A stretch of DNA of 64,000 nucleotides, from assembly GCA_964007875.1 (NCBI GenBank), contig CAXGAH010000010.1, forward strand, positions 1 through 64,000, in the 5' to 3' direction. A model generated the notes under the pieces. It was not told where the DNA came from. It was given only the letters and a program-made list of their open reading frames with translations, and did not search any database. Both the position numbers and the translations under genes were made by a program. Shown here piece by piece: positions 16,911 to 27,005 of this stretch (its first letter is position 1; the number at the start of each line of letters is the position of its first letter). Source of the stretch: UBA1275 sp002323515. Its GTDB lineage: Bacteria > Bacteroidota > Rhodothermia > Balneolales > Balneolaceae.

Positions 16911-18518
16911 CTAGGTTACGATCGGGTGAGGATGGTCTAAAGACTTGCCTCTCTCCATTGCCACTACTTCAACCTTCCTTTTAAGTACTTGGGAAAGTAG
17001 ATGGGATTTTCTCATAGACCCCCAAATCTCAAGACTAGGCTCGTCAATAGTTTGAATGATAATAGTACAAGTTTTACTATTTAGCTCAACACTCAAGTCT
17101 TTTACGTTTTGATAATGACTACGATCCAAGCCGTCCGCTACGCGTAATAAACCCGATAACCGCATGATTCTTTTTCGAATCTCCTTAGGTAGTGCGGCGA
17201 ATTCCTCATGCCTTTTTTTAGGAGTAGACCGGCGATGATAGCGGGCTAAATGCCCCATAATAGCAATTTCTTGTTCTCTGAATCCTTTTAAATCAGCATT
17301 CAATATAAGATAAAGGGCATGCTTGTGATGCTTAGAATGAGAAATATGATATCCAATATCATGCATAAGTGATGCATACTCTAATAACTCTCGATCCTCA
17401 GCACTCAATTTTAACGAATCCTGCAGGGCATCAAATAATTTGAGTGCTAAGGTAGTAACTTGGGTAGAGTGTTGTTCATGCCAGTTACACTTTCTAAGTA
17501 ATTCAAAAACACTCCTACGCCGTGGGTCAGGAGTAGCGCCGCCAGGCAATCCAATAAATTCTTTCTTTAAGTATCTAATAATCATTCCCTCCCTAAGGGC
17601 TTGGGTAGAAATACGAACAGACTTCAACTCATATTCATCCATCAGGTATCGAACCAATATCATGCCTGTATTAATAAAATCGACCCGTTTTTCATCTAAA
17701 CCAGGTATTCCTTGGCGTTCGATTCTATTTAACTTTATAAATGAGTCATAAAATCGAATAAAGTCTTTACGACTAAAACTCCATTCATTTAGAATAAACG
17801 ATTCAATATCCAGCCCCTGGTCTGCGGCCATCATTAACGCGATATTTTGCATAGTCCCGGACGAACCTACGATGTACTCCGTTGGGCATTGATTCAAGGC
17901 TTCTTGAACTGAAAGTAAACTTTGTTTGTAAAACGCTTTAATTTGGTTAATCTGTTCTTCTGATATGGGATCTTTAGGATTAAAATGATCTGTCATTCTA
18001 GAAACGCCAATTTTTAGCGATTTTAAAAAGTGAAATTCATGTTTATTACCTAGGATAAATTCCACACTACCCCCACCAATATCGACCATCAAAACAGGTT
18101 TGTCATCTAAACTAAGTCCATGCTGTACCGCATACCCAATCAGCTCAGCTTCCATACTTCCAGGTATTGCTCGAATTTTTATCCCCACTTGATCAATGCT
18201 GCATTGAATAAACTCCCCCCCATTTTCAGCCTCACGAATGGCACTAGTCGCATAGGCCAAAATCTCATCAACCTGATAGCTGTCGCAGAGAATCTTAATT
18301 TTCTGCAAGGCAGAAAGCCCTCTATCTATGGCTTCAGGTGACAATCTACGACCGATACCTTCCTTGGCTAAGACCACCATTTTTTTAAGATCATCGATGC
18401 GCCGGAAACTCCCATCGGACATTATTTCGACCACCACCACATGAAATGAATTGGTACCTAGGTCAATGGCTGCAATTTTTTTTATAGGGCTTGGGTTGTT
18501 TGTACTGAGTCCAATCAT
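16911..18518 (-). CDS. ppx: Ppx/GppA exopolyphosphatase with HD domain
   Basis: A 535-residue protein with the ASKHA-fold Ppx/GppA phosphatase domain first. AAIDLGTNSFHVVV (about 17-30) and MVDIGGGSVEFIL (about 145-157) are its two phosphate-binding loops. A C-terminal HD-type domain follows (MHDIGYHISHSKHH, about 388-401). The family degrades inorganic polyphosphate and/or converts pppGpp to ppGpp in the cytoplasm. The two-domain length matches E. coli PPX rather than the short single-domain forms. The gene is single and divergent from ypdA. Confidence 0.92.
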   Translation of the reverse strand: MIGLSTNNPSPIKKIAAIDLGTNSFHVVVVEIMSDGSFRRIDDLKKMVVLAKEGIGRRLSPEAIDRGLSALQKIKILCDSYQVDEILAYATSAIREAENGGEFIQCSIDQVGIKIRAIPGSMEAELIGYAVQHGLSLDDKPVLMVDIGGGSVEFILGNKHEFHFLKSLKIGVSRMTDHFNPKDPISEEQINQIKAFYKQSLLSVQEALNQCPTEYIVGSSGTMQNIALMMAADQGLDIESFILNEWSFSRKDFIRFYDSFIKLNRIERQGIPGLDEKRVDFINTGMILVRYLMDEYELKSVRISTQALREGMIIRYLKKEFIGLPGGATPDPRRRSVFELLRKCNWHEQHSTQVTTLALKLFDALQDSLKLSAEDRELLEYASLMHDIGYHISHSKHHKHALYLILNADLKGFREQEIAIMGHLARYHRRSTPKKRHEEFAALPKEIRKRIMRLSGLLRVADGLDRSHYQNVKDLSVELNSKTCTIIIQTIDEPSLEIWGSMRKSHLLSQVLKRKVEVVAMERGKSLDHPHPIVT

Positions 18519-18601
18519 AGTCGCCTAAGCTACAAAAGTGTACGCAATTGTACACCTTAGAATTTTTTATCTTTAAATTTCTCATTAAGTACAAGATCAT
18601 T

Positions 18602-19558
18602 ATGGTTATAATCATTGGTGCAGGCCCTATTGGACTGGCAACCGGAATTGAATTAAAAAAGCGAAATATACCTTTCATGATTATTGAAAGGGGATGCTTA
18701 GTGCAATCGCTGTATAATTATCCGATCAATATGACTTTCTTTTCCACTTCAGATAAGCTTGAAATAGGTGGAATTCCCTTCATTTCACACGGTTTCAAGC
18801 CTACTCGAAGCGAAGCCTTGGAATATTATCGGCGCGCCGCTCAACATTACGATTTACCTATTCAACTCTACGAAACCGTAAAGGGAGTGAGTGGGGAGAA
18901 CGGAAGATATAGCGTTCATACTACGAAAGGTGATTACGAAGCTTCAAAAATTGTCATTGCAACTGGTTTCTATGGAACTCCGAATAAAATGGGGATACCA
19001 GGTGAAGACTTACCTAAGGTTCAACACTATTACAAAGAAGCCCATCCTTATGCTTGGCAAAAAGTATTGGTGGTCGGCGCTGGCAATTCCGGGGTAGATG
19101 TGGCGCTAGAATGTTACCGATCAGGCGCAGAAGTATCTATGACCATTCGTTATCCTGAAGTTAAACCCACGGTTAAATATTGGGTTAAACCTAACATTGA
19201 AAATCGGATTAAGAAAGGGGAAATTAAAGCCTATTTGAATACTGAGGTCGTAGAAATAAGAGAAGGTGAAGTAGATCTTAGTACACCGGAAGGCTTAATA
19301 ACTATAGAGAATGATTTTGTGCTAGCTATGACTGGTTATCGTCCTAATTACACCCTATTGGATCTCCTGGGAATTGACTATTCCACCGATGAATTGTGTA
19401 TCCCCGTGCATGACAAGCAATATCTAGAAACCAACAGGAAAGGCATCTATGTGGCTGGAGTAGTATGCGCAGGTCTTCAGACCAGTAAACTTTTTATTGA
19501 AAATTCAAGAATACATGCAGAGCAGATTGCCTCGCATATAGAGCAGTCGATGGATTAG
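18602..19558 (+). CDS. ypdA: YpdA-type bacillithiol disulfide reductase
   Basis: A 318-residue flavoprotein of the thioredoxin-reductase-like family. The FAD Rossmann motif IIGAGPIGLATG (about 4-15) and the NADPH motif VVGAGNSGVDVALE (about 159-172) are intact. The redox CxxC of thioredoxin reductases is absent, as is typical for YpdA. Family members reduce bacillithiol disulfide, implying that this organism makes bacillithiol. The frame extends upstream to 18548, but the ATG at 18602 directly precedes the FAD strand and is preferred. Confidence 0.9.
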   Translation: MVIIIGAGPIGLATGIELKKRNIPFMIIERGCLVQSLYNYPINMTFFSTSDKLEIGGIPFISHGFKPTRSEALEYYRRAAQHYDLPIQLYETVKGVSGENGRYSVHTTKGDYEASKIVIATGFYGTPNKMGIPGEDLPKVQHYYKEAHPYAWQKVLVVGAGNSGVDVALECYRSGAEVSMTIRYPEVKPTVKYWVKPNIENRIKKGEIKAYLNTEVVEIREGEVDLSTPEGLITIENDFVLAMTGYRPNYTLLDLLGIDYSTDELCIPVHDKQYLETNRKGIYVAGVVCAGLQTSKLFIENSRIHAEQIASHIEQSMD

Positions 19559-19598
19559 TGGGGGTAGTCTAGAAAGTCCAATTCATGGACATAAAAAA

Positions 19599-19696
19599 GG
19601 GCAAGCGACCCATATCACGTCGCTACGACCAGATTACCGCTGCTGCATTCCTGCCCTGACGGAGTTCAAAGGGAGCTGACTGTATGGGACTTGCCC
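19599..19696 (-). ncRNA. ffs: Signal recognition particle RNA (small bacterial type)
   Basis: On the minus strand this is a roughly 98-nt hairpin RNA. The ends GGGCAAGTC and CGCTTGCCC form the terminal stem. The apical SRP54/Ffh-binding domain reads GTCAGGGCAGGAATGCAGCAGC: a GGAA tetraloop closed by GCA/TGC, flanked by the conserved CAGG and AGCAG internal loop sides. Six T residues follow directly, so the terminal stem probably doubles as the transcription terminator. It is the scaffold of the SRP for cotranslational membrane targeting. It sits just downstream of the cyclase gene on the same strand. Confidence 0.9.
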
Positions 19697-19702
19697 GAAC
19701 TA

Positions 19703-19734
19703 TTAAGATACGACCTTTTTAGGCGAAGTCTCAA
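19703..19734 (-). promoter_or_regulatory. Candidate promoter of the SRP RNA gene
   Basis: On the minus strand a TTG (19732-19734) is followed 21 bases later by TATCTTAA (19703-19710). This resembles the Bacteroidota promoter TTG/TAnnTTTG, and the RNA 5' end at 19696 lies about 6 bases downstream. The last two bases of the -7 element deviate from consensus. Confidence 0.4.
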
Positions 19735-19751
19735 GGAAAATTCCGCCTATT

Positions 19752-21911
19752 TTATTTGCTCGTCATTACAAATACTCCATCCCAATCTGAAGGTGTTGGG
19801 TTTTGCATCATTGCTTGGCATCGTTCTACAAACAACTGGGATGGATTTTGAGCATTCCATTCTAATTGTTCGGATTTTTTAAAAAAGTCTAGTGCACGGT
19901 TGAAATCGCCTCTGAAATACATATCCATTCCCTGATGATAGGTACCAATTGCGTCAATTTTGCGCTGGTTTGCATCGTCACGAAGACCTGCAATTTCATA
20001 TACTTTAACTGGCTTGGTTCTACCTTTAACTACAATATTATCCAATAATCTAAAGAGGCATTCGTCCCCATATTGTTCTGCTTCCTGCTTTGTAGCCTCC
20101 GTTACCATGGTAAATACGTGATATGCTTTGGCTCCACTTTCACATCTAGCAGCCAAATTTACGTTATCGCCCATCATGGTATAGTTAAATCTTCGTAGAG
20201 AACCCATATTCCCCGTAACCATATCACCGGTGTTAATACCCATCCGATGTTGCATCGTATGCACGATATCTGGCCAGTCTTCTGTTGCCCATTTTGCTCG
20301 TAATTCAACTAATTTCTTGTCCATTAATTGAGAGGTTAGACAGGCTCTATAAGCATGATCTTTCATAAATACTGGTGCACCATAAAATGCGACTATTGCA
20401 TCTCCAATGAATTTATCCAAAGTGCCCCCTTGGTCGTTGATTGTATCAGTCATAGCTGTGAGATATTCATTGATAAGCAGCACTAATTTTTTGGGTTCTA
20501 ATTTTTCTGAAAAGCTTGAAAATGATACGATATCCGAAAAAAATGCAGAAATGTAGCTGTCCTCTCCCCCCAACTTGGGTTCTTCTCCCGATTCTATCAT
20601 TTGACTTACCAAGGTTGGTGATACATAGGATGAAAACATTCCTTGAATTCTACGTTTCTCTCTTTGCTCATTTACAAATTCATAAGCAACAGTACCTACT
20701 TGACCTATAAAGACTGTGATCATAACCCCAGTTACATACAAAAAGAATTGATATTCTATAAACAATTGTTGCGCAATAAAGTAATATCCGACCATCAATA
20801 TCAACATAAATGGAAAGCCAAGCGCTGGGCCAAAACGTCTATTAAAAAAAATTACAAGTATTGTCAAGAGTATCATAATCATCACGTTGCTATTGTTACT
20901 CTGCTTTCTTAAATAGTTTCCGTCTAACATAGTCTGAAGTGCATGAGCATGTATTTCGTAACCAGGCCTAGGCTGATCAATAGTAGAAAATGGTGTAGGA
21001 TGGAAATCTTGTAAGGTGGGCATAGTAGCTCCTACAACCACAATCTTATCTTTAAATACCTCATCATATAATAATCCTGTACCCGTAAGTGGGTCTTCAA
21101 ACAAATTTAACTCAAATGCTTCTGCCTCCATTATGGTTGTATACGAAGTATCATCAATAACTTGCTCATAATTTATCACTGGGAATAGTCCTTCTGGTCC
21201 ATAATAATTAATAATAAAATGAGAGGGACTGGATTTTTCTACCTGATAAGGGCCTACCTGAAAATAAGGCTCATCAGTAGCAATTAATGGATCAACGTAT
21301 ATGGAATCGGTAAATACTCGAACTCCCTCAAGCGCCAAAGAATAGATACTTTGATCTCGATAATTATTCCCAAAAGTATAATTTCTAATAAATCCATCCA
21401 GATCTGGAGTAGTTTTTACTAATGCAAATGGATTGGGGTTACTATTTCTGAGAAGAGGTATGGGGAATATAGGATTGAATTGTACTGCATCATTTCTTTG
21501 GGTAAGTTCTATGTCACCAGACAAAATAACATTACCATATTTAGCTATTGCTTCAGCAAAAAGTGAGTCATTCTTAGTATCATAGGTATCTTTTTGAGAA
21601 AAGATAACATCAAAAAGTATTGCTTTAGCTCCTGCTCGATTCAAATTATGAACTAAACGAGCATGCAATTCAGTAGGCCATGGCCATTTCTCTGGAATCT
21701 CAGAATCAGCCTTTTCACTGATAGCTACCAAAACGATAGGTGAGTCTTCAACAGACAGTGGTCCCCTCTTTTCAAAGAATTGATCACGCAGAGAGAGTTC
21801 TATACGCTGTATTGTAGGAAGCATAGTGGCACTTATTGATACTAATAAGGTGACTAAAAGGATAATTATATATATCCATAAAGGTTTTTTCTTTTTATTG
21901 GGCTCAGCCAT
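19752..21911 (-). CDS. CHASE2-domain adenylate cyclase
   Basis: A 719-residue membrane signalling enzyme. It has one N-terminal membrane helix (12-32), an extracytoplasmic CHASE2 sensor (about 35-340), three further helices (about 345-420) and a class-III cyclase domain (about 445-640). The metal aspartates are in FFSDIVSF and FIGDAIVAF. A Lys in LDKFIGD and a Thr in NYTMMGDNVN are the pattern for ATP rather than GTP. GINTGDMVTGNMG is the transition-state region. A short TPR-like tail follows. It probably makes cAMP in response to a periplasmic signal. It is last in a four-gene operon with FecR, barrel and secreted proteins, 61 bases after the barrel gene. Confidence 0.92.
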   Translation of the reverse strand: MAEPNKKKKPLWIYIIILLVTLLVSISATMLPTIQRIELSLRDQFFEKRGPLSVEDSPIVLVAISEKADSEIPEKWPWPTELHARLVHNLNRAGAKAILFDVIFSQKDTYDTKNDSLFAEAIAKYGNVILSGDIELTQRNDAVQFNPIFPIPLLRNSNPNPFALVKTTPDLDGFIRNYTFGNNYRDQSIYSLALEGVRVFTDSIYVDPLIATDEPYFQVGPYQVEKSSPSHFIINYYGPEGLFPVINYEQVIDDTSYTTIMEAEAFELNLFEDPLTGTGLLYDEVFKDKIVVVGATMPTLQDFHPTPFSTIDQPRPGYEIHAHALQTMLDGNYLRKQSNNSNVMIMILLTILVIFFNRRFGPALGFPFMLILMVGYYFIAQQLFIEYQFFLYVTGVMITVFIGQVGTVAYEFVNEQREKRRIQGMFSSYVSPTLVSQMIESGEEPKLGGEDSYISAFFSDIVSFSSFSEKLEPKKLVLLINEYLTAMTDTINDQGGTLDKFIGDAIVAFYGAPVFMKDHAYRACLTSQLMDKKLVELRAKWATEDWPDIVHTMQHRMGINTGDMVTGNMGSLRRFNYTMMGDNVNLAARCESGAKAYHVFTMVTEATKQEAEQYGDECLFRLLDNIVVKGRTKPVKVYEIAGLRDDANQRKIDAIGTYHQGMDMYFRGDFNRALDFFKKSEQLEWNAQNPSQLFVERCQAMMQNPTPSDWDGVFVMTSK

Positions 21912-21972
21912 ATTCTTAGTTTTTAAACGTAGTTTTAACTATTTGATTAAATTTAGGGTTCAATAATTAGAT

Positions 21973-24867
21973 CTAAAACCTAAATAAATACTTTAACTGG
22001 GCATAACGATCACCAAGTCCGTCCAGATTACTAATGCTTATCAAGTTAGAGTCAAACCGTAGGCTATGTTGATCGGTTAATTTAAACTCAAAGCCTCCTA
22101 CGAATGCATAGGTTTGATATTCATTGGTCGTCAACTCCTCACTTAAGACATAATAGTCGTCGAGTGGATTGTCCTCATCACCAGATTCTACTTCAATGGT
22201 TCTACTCTGAGAGCGATTATCCGAGTAAGCCACTCGTGTATTTAAACTAAATCGTGCATCGAACAGAAAGAGTGTGGCTCCAAAATATACACCTTGAATA
22301 TCTAATTCTAGCTGGTTTTTTTCGCTTTGTGTTTCTCCACTTTGTGTTTCATTTTTACTGTACCCAAATTGAGTTTTTAAAGGTAACCTAGAAAATTGCG
22401 AGTTAATACTAACCGAATAAGACCTATTCTCAATGCTTCCATAGGTGAATACCTGATCGGCCGTTTCGAGTGATGAAAGACTAATTGTTGCATCAGAAAT
22501 ACCTTCACCCATACGAAACCGTTGGGTTATGGAGGCGTTTAGATTTATTGTACTGTTTGCTCTAGGTACTGGACTTACTAAGGTGTCACCTTCAGAAATG
22601 CGTAAATTTTGTACTGCTGCATTTTCAAAACCCACCGGTACTTCTGGATTAAATCTCTGTATCCCGTTATCCCTAGTTCTATACCGATATCCAACCGTAA
22701 TTTTTGGGATAAACTGATTAATTGGATAATAACTAACACTTCCTTTGTAGGATATTGTTTTTGTGGTCGCCTTCTTTGTCTGTGCAACATTATCCTGCAA
22801 CTCTTCATAGCCAAGATTTAAAAATACCTGTCGCGAGAATAATTGAATTCTGTCTGACACATTAAACCCATTTATATCTTTCTGTATCGTTGAATTGGCT
22901 AAAGAAACAAAATCAGGACCTACCCAGCGATAACGGGCCGATATAGAATTAAAAGGCAGTTGAGCAGTTAGCTCGGTATTTGACCCTAAGATGGACGTGG
23001 GAAAATAGGGAATTACCTGAGCACTATCGGTTCCAACATTACTAAATCGAATGGGTAACACACTTATATTTTCATTTACAATCAAGATGGTAGCTAACTG
23101 ATTTAGCAAGTCATAGGTCGCATTATCTATACCATCAAACCCAAGTTCTTCGGCGCGAGTTTGGTTAAGGGGTCCCCCATAAATATCCTGGTTCAGAACC
23201 GATGCCACTGTCTCGGTTTTAAACTTAACCTTGTTCTGTGCCAAAGCAAATGCTAAATCGACCCCGAGTACAAAATTTCCTTTGGGTCGTGGGCTTCCTC
23301 CTTGAGTCCTAAGTAAATCAGGCTCTGAGGAGAGTCTTTGCCGGTCTAAGCCAGTTAAGTTGACATACAAAGCCGATGGCCCTAGCAGTAGGTCATCATA
23401 ATCTAATACATTAAAGATAGAGCTTGTATCATCCTCTACTTTCATTGCTTGAATTCCTAGTTGAACATATTTTGCATTACCTAAGCCAACTCTCGCGCCC
23501 ATTATCTTACGAGCAAATCCACCCCTACCCGAATTATCATAGCTAAGGGTGTAGGTGGTATCCTGGGGTATGCCTCCCGCTTTCACTGTATCAACAACAA
23601 TTCCGGAATATAAATTGGTCACTTTTCTATTAATTTCACCGTAGAGTAACTCAATGTTGATATTCTCCCGCAACAGATGTACTTCTGTATTTACCCCAAA
23701 CATTCGACGCCCAGAGATGGTGAAGTTTCCCATATCTGGATAAATATGTCCTGCATCTAGCGACCACCACTTTCCAAGCTGGAGTTTAAAACCAAATCTA
23801 TTTTGAGGCTGTAAACGAAGGTCTTCCTGAGTAGTATAATATCCGTTCATGGAGTACTTCAACAAATTATACTCTCCTGAAACGGAAAAACGTCCGGAAT
23901 AAGCCTCCGTTATATCTTCTGAAATCACTTGATTTCTGGCTGATAGTTCAAGATTAGCATTTGGTCGGTATGGGTTATCAAACTCCTCTATCTGCTCAAT
24001 CTCTGCTTCTTCTTCACTGATCACGCTAAAGGACCACTGACGAACCAAAAATGTATCTGCATGGGTCAAATAATTGAGTTGGATATCATGAGGGCCTTCT
24101 AAGATAAAATCTGGATTGTAGGATATATAATAGGCCGATGTGTTTGCAAGTTCGGTTATGTCTTCTTGATCCAAAACTAATTGAAAGCTTCCTGGTTCTA
24201 GATCATCTGGATCATAAAATAAAGAAATAGCGATAAATGCATCATCCATCTGCACACTAATACTAGGCTTTGGAGACAAAATTGTTACATCAATGTCTTC
24301 GGTCTGCTGATAATTCGTTTTTATTGATTCGGAATTAGTGGAATAAGAACTGGGATCTATCACTAATGGAACCTCAATGTACTCTAACTTACCCATACCC
24401 TGAGTTGGATAAAGGATATCTTGTTTATGCTGCAAGGTGCTAATTCGAACAAAATACTGTAATTGAGTACCAGTGATCATACTCGGTTCTAATTCAATAC
24501 TAAGAAGCCCATTGATCAGCTGCATCGAGCTTTGACGGAAGCCCACGTCCCCATCGGTTCGGTAAAAAAACTTCGCCTCGATTATTTCTGCTGGTCGGAG
24601 TCCTGGGACCTGAAATTCCAAGGATACAGTTGCTTGTTGATCGATAAAAATGGGTATTTGATGCTCTATCCAATAGGGAGAAATCCCGTTTCCAAGCAAG
24701 TTAATATCACCTATGCTAATGGATCTTGTTTGGTCAAAAGCATCTATTGTATTCAAGGAACCATCTTGGTTTTGTTGGGCGTATAGCTCGGTCCCAATTG
24801 CTCCAAGAATTATAGCAGCAAATAAATACTTCACGATAATTTTGTCAAAGGCTTGCCGTGTAAACAT
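21973..24867 (-). CDS. Large presumed outer-membrane beta-barrel protein
   Basis: A 964-residue exported protein. The signal peptide MFTRQAFDKIIVKYLFAAII ends near LYAQ. An N-terminal beta-sandwich-like region (about 30-310) is followed by about 650 residues of alternating aromatic/polar strands ending in LKYLFRF, with the terminal Phe typical of outer-membrane barrels. I do not recognise the family. It follows a FecR-domain gene and precedes a CHASE2 cyclase, so it may be the surface component of that system. An upstream ATG at 24924 would overlap fecR by 20 bases and displace the signal peptide, so 24867 is preferred. Confidence 0.75.
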   Translation of the reverse strand: MFTRQAFDKIIVKYLFAAIILGAIGTELYAQQNQDGSLNTIDAFDQTRSISIGDINLLGNGISPYWIEHQIPIFIDQQATVSLEFQVPGLRPAEIIEAKFFYRTDGDVGFRQSSMQLINGLLSIELEPSMITGTQLQYFVRISTLQHKQDILYPTQGMGKLEYIEVPLVIDPSSYSTNSESIKTNYQQTEDIDVTILSPKPSISVQMDDAFIAISLFYDPDDLEPGSFQLVLDQEDITELANTSAYYISYNPDFILEGPHDIQLNYLTHADTFLVRQWSFSVISEEEAEIEQIEEFDNPYRPNANLELSARNQVISEDITEAYSGRFSVSGEYNLLKYSMNGYYTTQEDLRLQPQNRFGFKLQLGKWWSLDAGHIYPDMGNFTISGRRMFGVNTEVHLLRENINIELLYGEINRKVTNLYSGIVVDTVKAGGIPQDTTYTLSYDNSGRGGFARKIMGARVGLGNAKYVQLGIQAMKVEDDTSSIFNVLDYDDLLLGPSALYVNLTGLDRQRLSSEPDLLRTQGGSPRPKGNFVLGVDLAFALAQNKVKFKTETVASVLNQDIYGGPLNQTRAEELGFDGIDNATYDLLNQLATILIVNENISVLPIRFSNVGTDSAQVIPYFPTSILGSNTELTAQLPFNSISARYRWVGPDFVSLANSTIQKDINGFNVSDRIQLFSRQVFLNLGYEELQDNVAQTKKATTKTISYKGSVSYYPINQFIPKITVGYRYRTRDNGIQRFNPEVPVGFENAAVQNLRISEGDTLVSPVPRANSTINLNASITQRFRMGEGISDATISLSSLETADQVFTYGSIENRSYSVSINSQFSRLPLKTQFGYSKNETQSGETQSEKNQLELDIQGVYFGATLFLFDARFSLNTRVAYSDNRSQSRTIEVESGDEDNPLDDYYVLSEELTTNEYQTYAFVGGFEFKLTDQHSLRFDSNLISISNLDGLGDRYAQLKYLFRF

Positions 24868-24904
24868 AGAGAGTAATGACTCTTTTGGACCCGAGAAAAA
24901 AATA

Positions 24905-25696
24905 TTATTGGTCAGATTTCTCAAAAATAGTCAATGGTATTTCACGAACCTGACCATTTGCATCTCGAAATCGAACGATTACCGTACGCTCAATAAGATC
25001 TTCTTCCAAATCTTCATAACCTTCTCCAAAATTTTGAAGCTCATCATCCGTAAGTGTACCCGATTCTACAGAACTTCCCCCTTCATCGACCTCAGCATAC
25101 ATTTTTTCAAATAATGAAACAGTTTGACCAGAATTTAAAGCAGTAACGTTTACCTGCCCCTCTTCTACCCAAATAAACCCATCTGCATTGTTCCCAAATA
25201 CGGTCCCTTTCACCGAGGCTAAGGAACGAGAGGTCTGAACATCAAAACTTCCGGAACCCACAGGCTCAATTTCTAGTCGAATTTCTCCTTGTTCTAAATC
25301 TATTCTACGGTTGGAAAGACGAGAATTCGCTAAGCTCTCACCACGTATAATAAGCATCGATTCCGGTTTAACTTTAGCTACACTATTATCAGAGGTAAAA
25401 ATAACTAGTGCATAGCCAGACTGCCCGGTTGCTAAGGTATCTCCATTGAAAAGTGGCTCCCCTATATTTTCACGTAGATCTAACAAATAAGCCCCTCTGT
25501 CCTTTGACAATATATCTACTTCCGGTTTAAATCTTCGCACAATAGCAAGAGGTCTAACTTGGGCTTCTATAATCCTATCAGGGACTGCTACGGTCTGTGG
25601 TATGGTCGGCGATGAATTGGTTTTAAACCCTTCAGGTAATGTATCAGGGGCTAAATTGATAAAAGAGAAAAGGAGGATAATAAAAAGAGATTTCAT
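24905..25696 (-). CDS. Periplasmic FecR-domain protein
   Basis: A 263-residue exported protein. A signal peptide (FIILLFSFINLA) is followed by a FecR-type beta-helical domain (about 80-190). Its marks are FNGDTLATGQSGYALVIF, DLEQGEIRLEI and SLASVKGTVFG. There is no membrane anchor or anti-sigma N-terminal part, so it is not a classical FecR sigma regulator. Such free-standing secreted FecR proteins often neighbour CHASE2 sensors, as here. An acidic stretch (about 215-240) leads to a C-terminal segment, IERTVIVRFRD. It lies 21 bases after the upstream gene. Confidence 0.85.
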   Translation of the reverse strand: MKSLFIILLFSFINLAPDTLPEGFKTNSSPTIPQTVAVPDRIIEAQVRPLAIVRRFKPEVDILSKDRGAYLLDLRENIGEPLFNGDTLATGQSGYALVIFTSDNSVAKVKPESMLIIRGESLANSRLSNRRIDLEQGEIRLEIEPVGSGSFDVQTSRSLASVKGTVFGNNADGFIWVEEGQVNVTALNSGQTVSLFEKMYAEVDEGGSSVESGTLTDDELQNFGEGYEDLEEDLIERTVIVRFRDANGQVREIPLTIFEKSDQ

Positions 25697-25717
25697 AATG
25701 ACGTTCTTTTTGAGTGA

Positions 25718-26911
25718 TTAATTTCCTTCAATGACCAAATCGCCATTTTGAAATTTTTCGATGAGTTCAAGAATTTTTTGTACGCCTATTACACCAGTAT
25801 ATACTTGCCCATCAATTTCAATATTTTCGAAATTATAACCAGTTTCTAATAGTAGATTGTATGTATCCTGCCCAACCAATTGTACGAGAGCCTCCACGGT
25901 TTCTTGATCCACTTCAACCACATTAGATTCGCTACCTGGATCAACCAGAGTAAACTCCCATATTTCAGAAACAACTTCATTTAAACCTAATGCAGTATTC
26001 ATCGATGTCACCACTTGCCAATAATACGTTTGGCCAGGTACAAGGGCTTGCACCCCGTTTGTTGGATACTGTAAAGAATTCCCACGTATGTTTTGATCTA
26101 GGTACTCAAATTGCAGCAATGATCCTCCCATATCTGTTGCCTCAGAACTTTTTGCACTTTCTAAGAGTGATTCAGGGCTATCTGATCCATTTCCTGATAC
26201 AACCAACACACGATAAGTCAATGACGCGTCACCTTCCCAACTTAACTGTGGAATAGGGTTGGTGATGGCTGCCTCAGCGCCTACCAAATCACCAGGGGTT
26301 CTTAGCAAAATGGTAAGCTCATCTACCACTCCCCCATCCAATATATTACCTCCCAGTTGGATGGTTTCATTGGCCAAAATCTCTCGGCGACCTTCTTCGG
26401 TTACCTGGTAAATACGCACAGCAAAACTGTATTGATCGTTAGGTAAGGTAGTCCCAGACAGATCTTCAACAAAATTTTCACCGGTTGATGTAAGTCCGCC
26501 ATCGAACTTCATTCGGTCGGGTATACCTGGAATTTCTTCATTTTGGATATCATTATTGGTTGCAAATATAACCTGACCTGGACTTAGGGAGAAAGGATAG
26601 GCCGCTTGTTGACGAATCCTGGCTAACACACCATAACTAGCCGCTTCCACATCAAATTCAAAATAAAGGTTCTCTAATCTTTCTGTTGTGTTATTAACTA
26701 ATGACCCAGATATAATAACAGGTCCCCCGCCTTCCGTATCTACACCTAGACTTGAGAGCCCAAGCACTTGGGCTTGCTCCAAGATGGGTGAAAGGGAGAA
26801 CTCTAGAGTAACTTTGTCGGACTGGCCAAAGGTAACAATTGTGGTCAAAAACCAAATCAATACCGTAAAAAACCCAATATTTCCTGCTTTTTTCATATAT
26901 AAACTATCCAT
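25718..26911 (-). CDS. Secreted beta-rich protein of the FecR/CHASE2 operon
   Basis: A 397-residue protein with a signal peptide (GFFTVLIWFLTTIVTFGQ). I do not recognise the whole family. Residues about 20-180 look like a beta-sandwich. Residues about 215-330 resemble a fibronectin-like fold (IPQLSWEGDASLTYRV, LVPGQTYYWQV). The C-terminus is acidic/helical with GVQKILELIEKF. The ATG at 26911 is chosen because AGAGG stands about 6 bases upstream. ATGs at 26932 and 26896 are alternatives. It is the first gene of the operon leading to FecR, the barrel and the cyclase. Confidence 0.75.
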   Translation of the reverse strand: MDSLYMKKAGNIGFFTVLIWFLTTIVTFGQSDKVTLEFSLSPILEQAQVLGLSSLGVDTEGGGPVIISGSLVNNTTERLENLYFEFDVEAASYGVLARIRQQAAYPFSLSPGQVIFATNNDIQNEEIPGIPDRMKFDGGLTSTGENFVEDLSGTTLPNDQYSFAVRIYQVTEEGRREILANETIQLGGNILDGGVVDELTILLRTPGDLVGAEAAITNPIPQLSWEGDASLTYRVLVVSGNGSDSPESLLESAKSSEATDMGGSLLQFEYLDQNIRGNSLQYPTNGVQALVPGQTYYWQVVTSMNTALGLNEVVSEIWEFTLVDPGSESNVVEVDQETVEALVQLVGQDTYNLLLETGYNFENIEIDGQVYTGVIGVQKILELIEKFQNGDLVIEGN

Positions 26912-27005
26912 AATTACCTCTTTTAATTGCATTTACAAACCATGCCATCGTTAAGGTTGTTCAAACAAATATAAATCAAAAGCTTGAGCACTTAAAATAA
27001 GATGT

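Noticed and set aside
18548..18601. 18-residue N-terminal extension of ypdA
   Set aside because: The FAD-binding strand starts directly at the ATG at 18602 and the extra residues are not part of the family.
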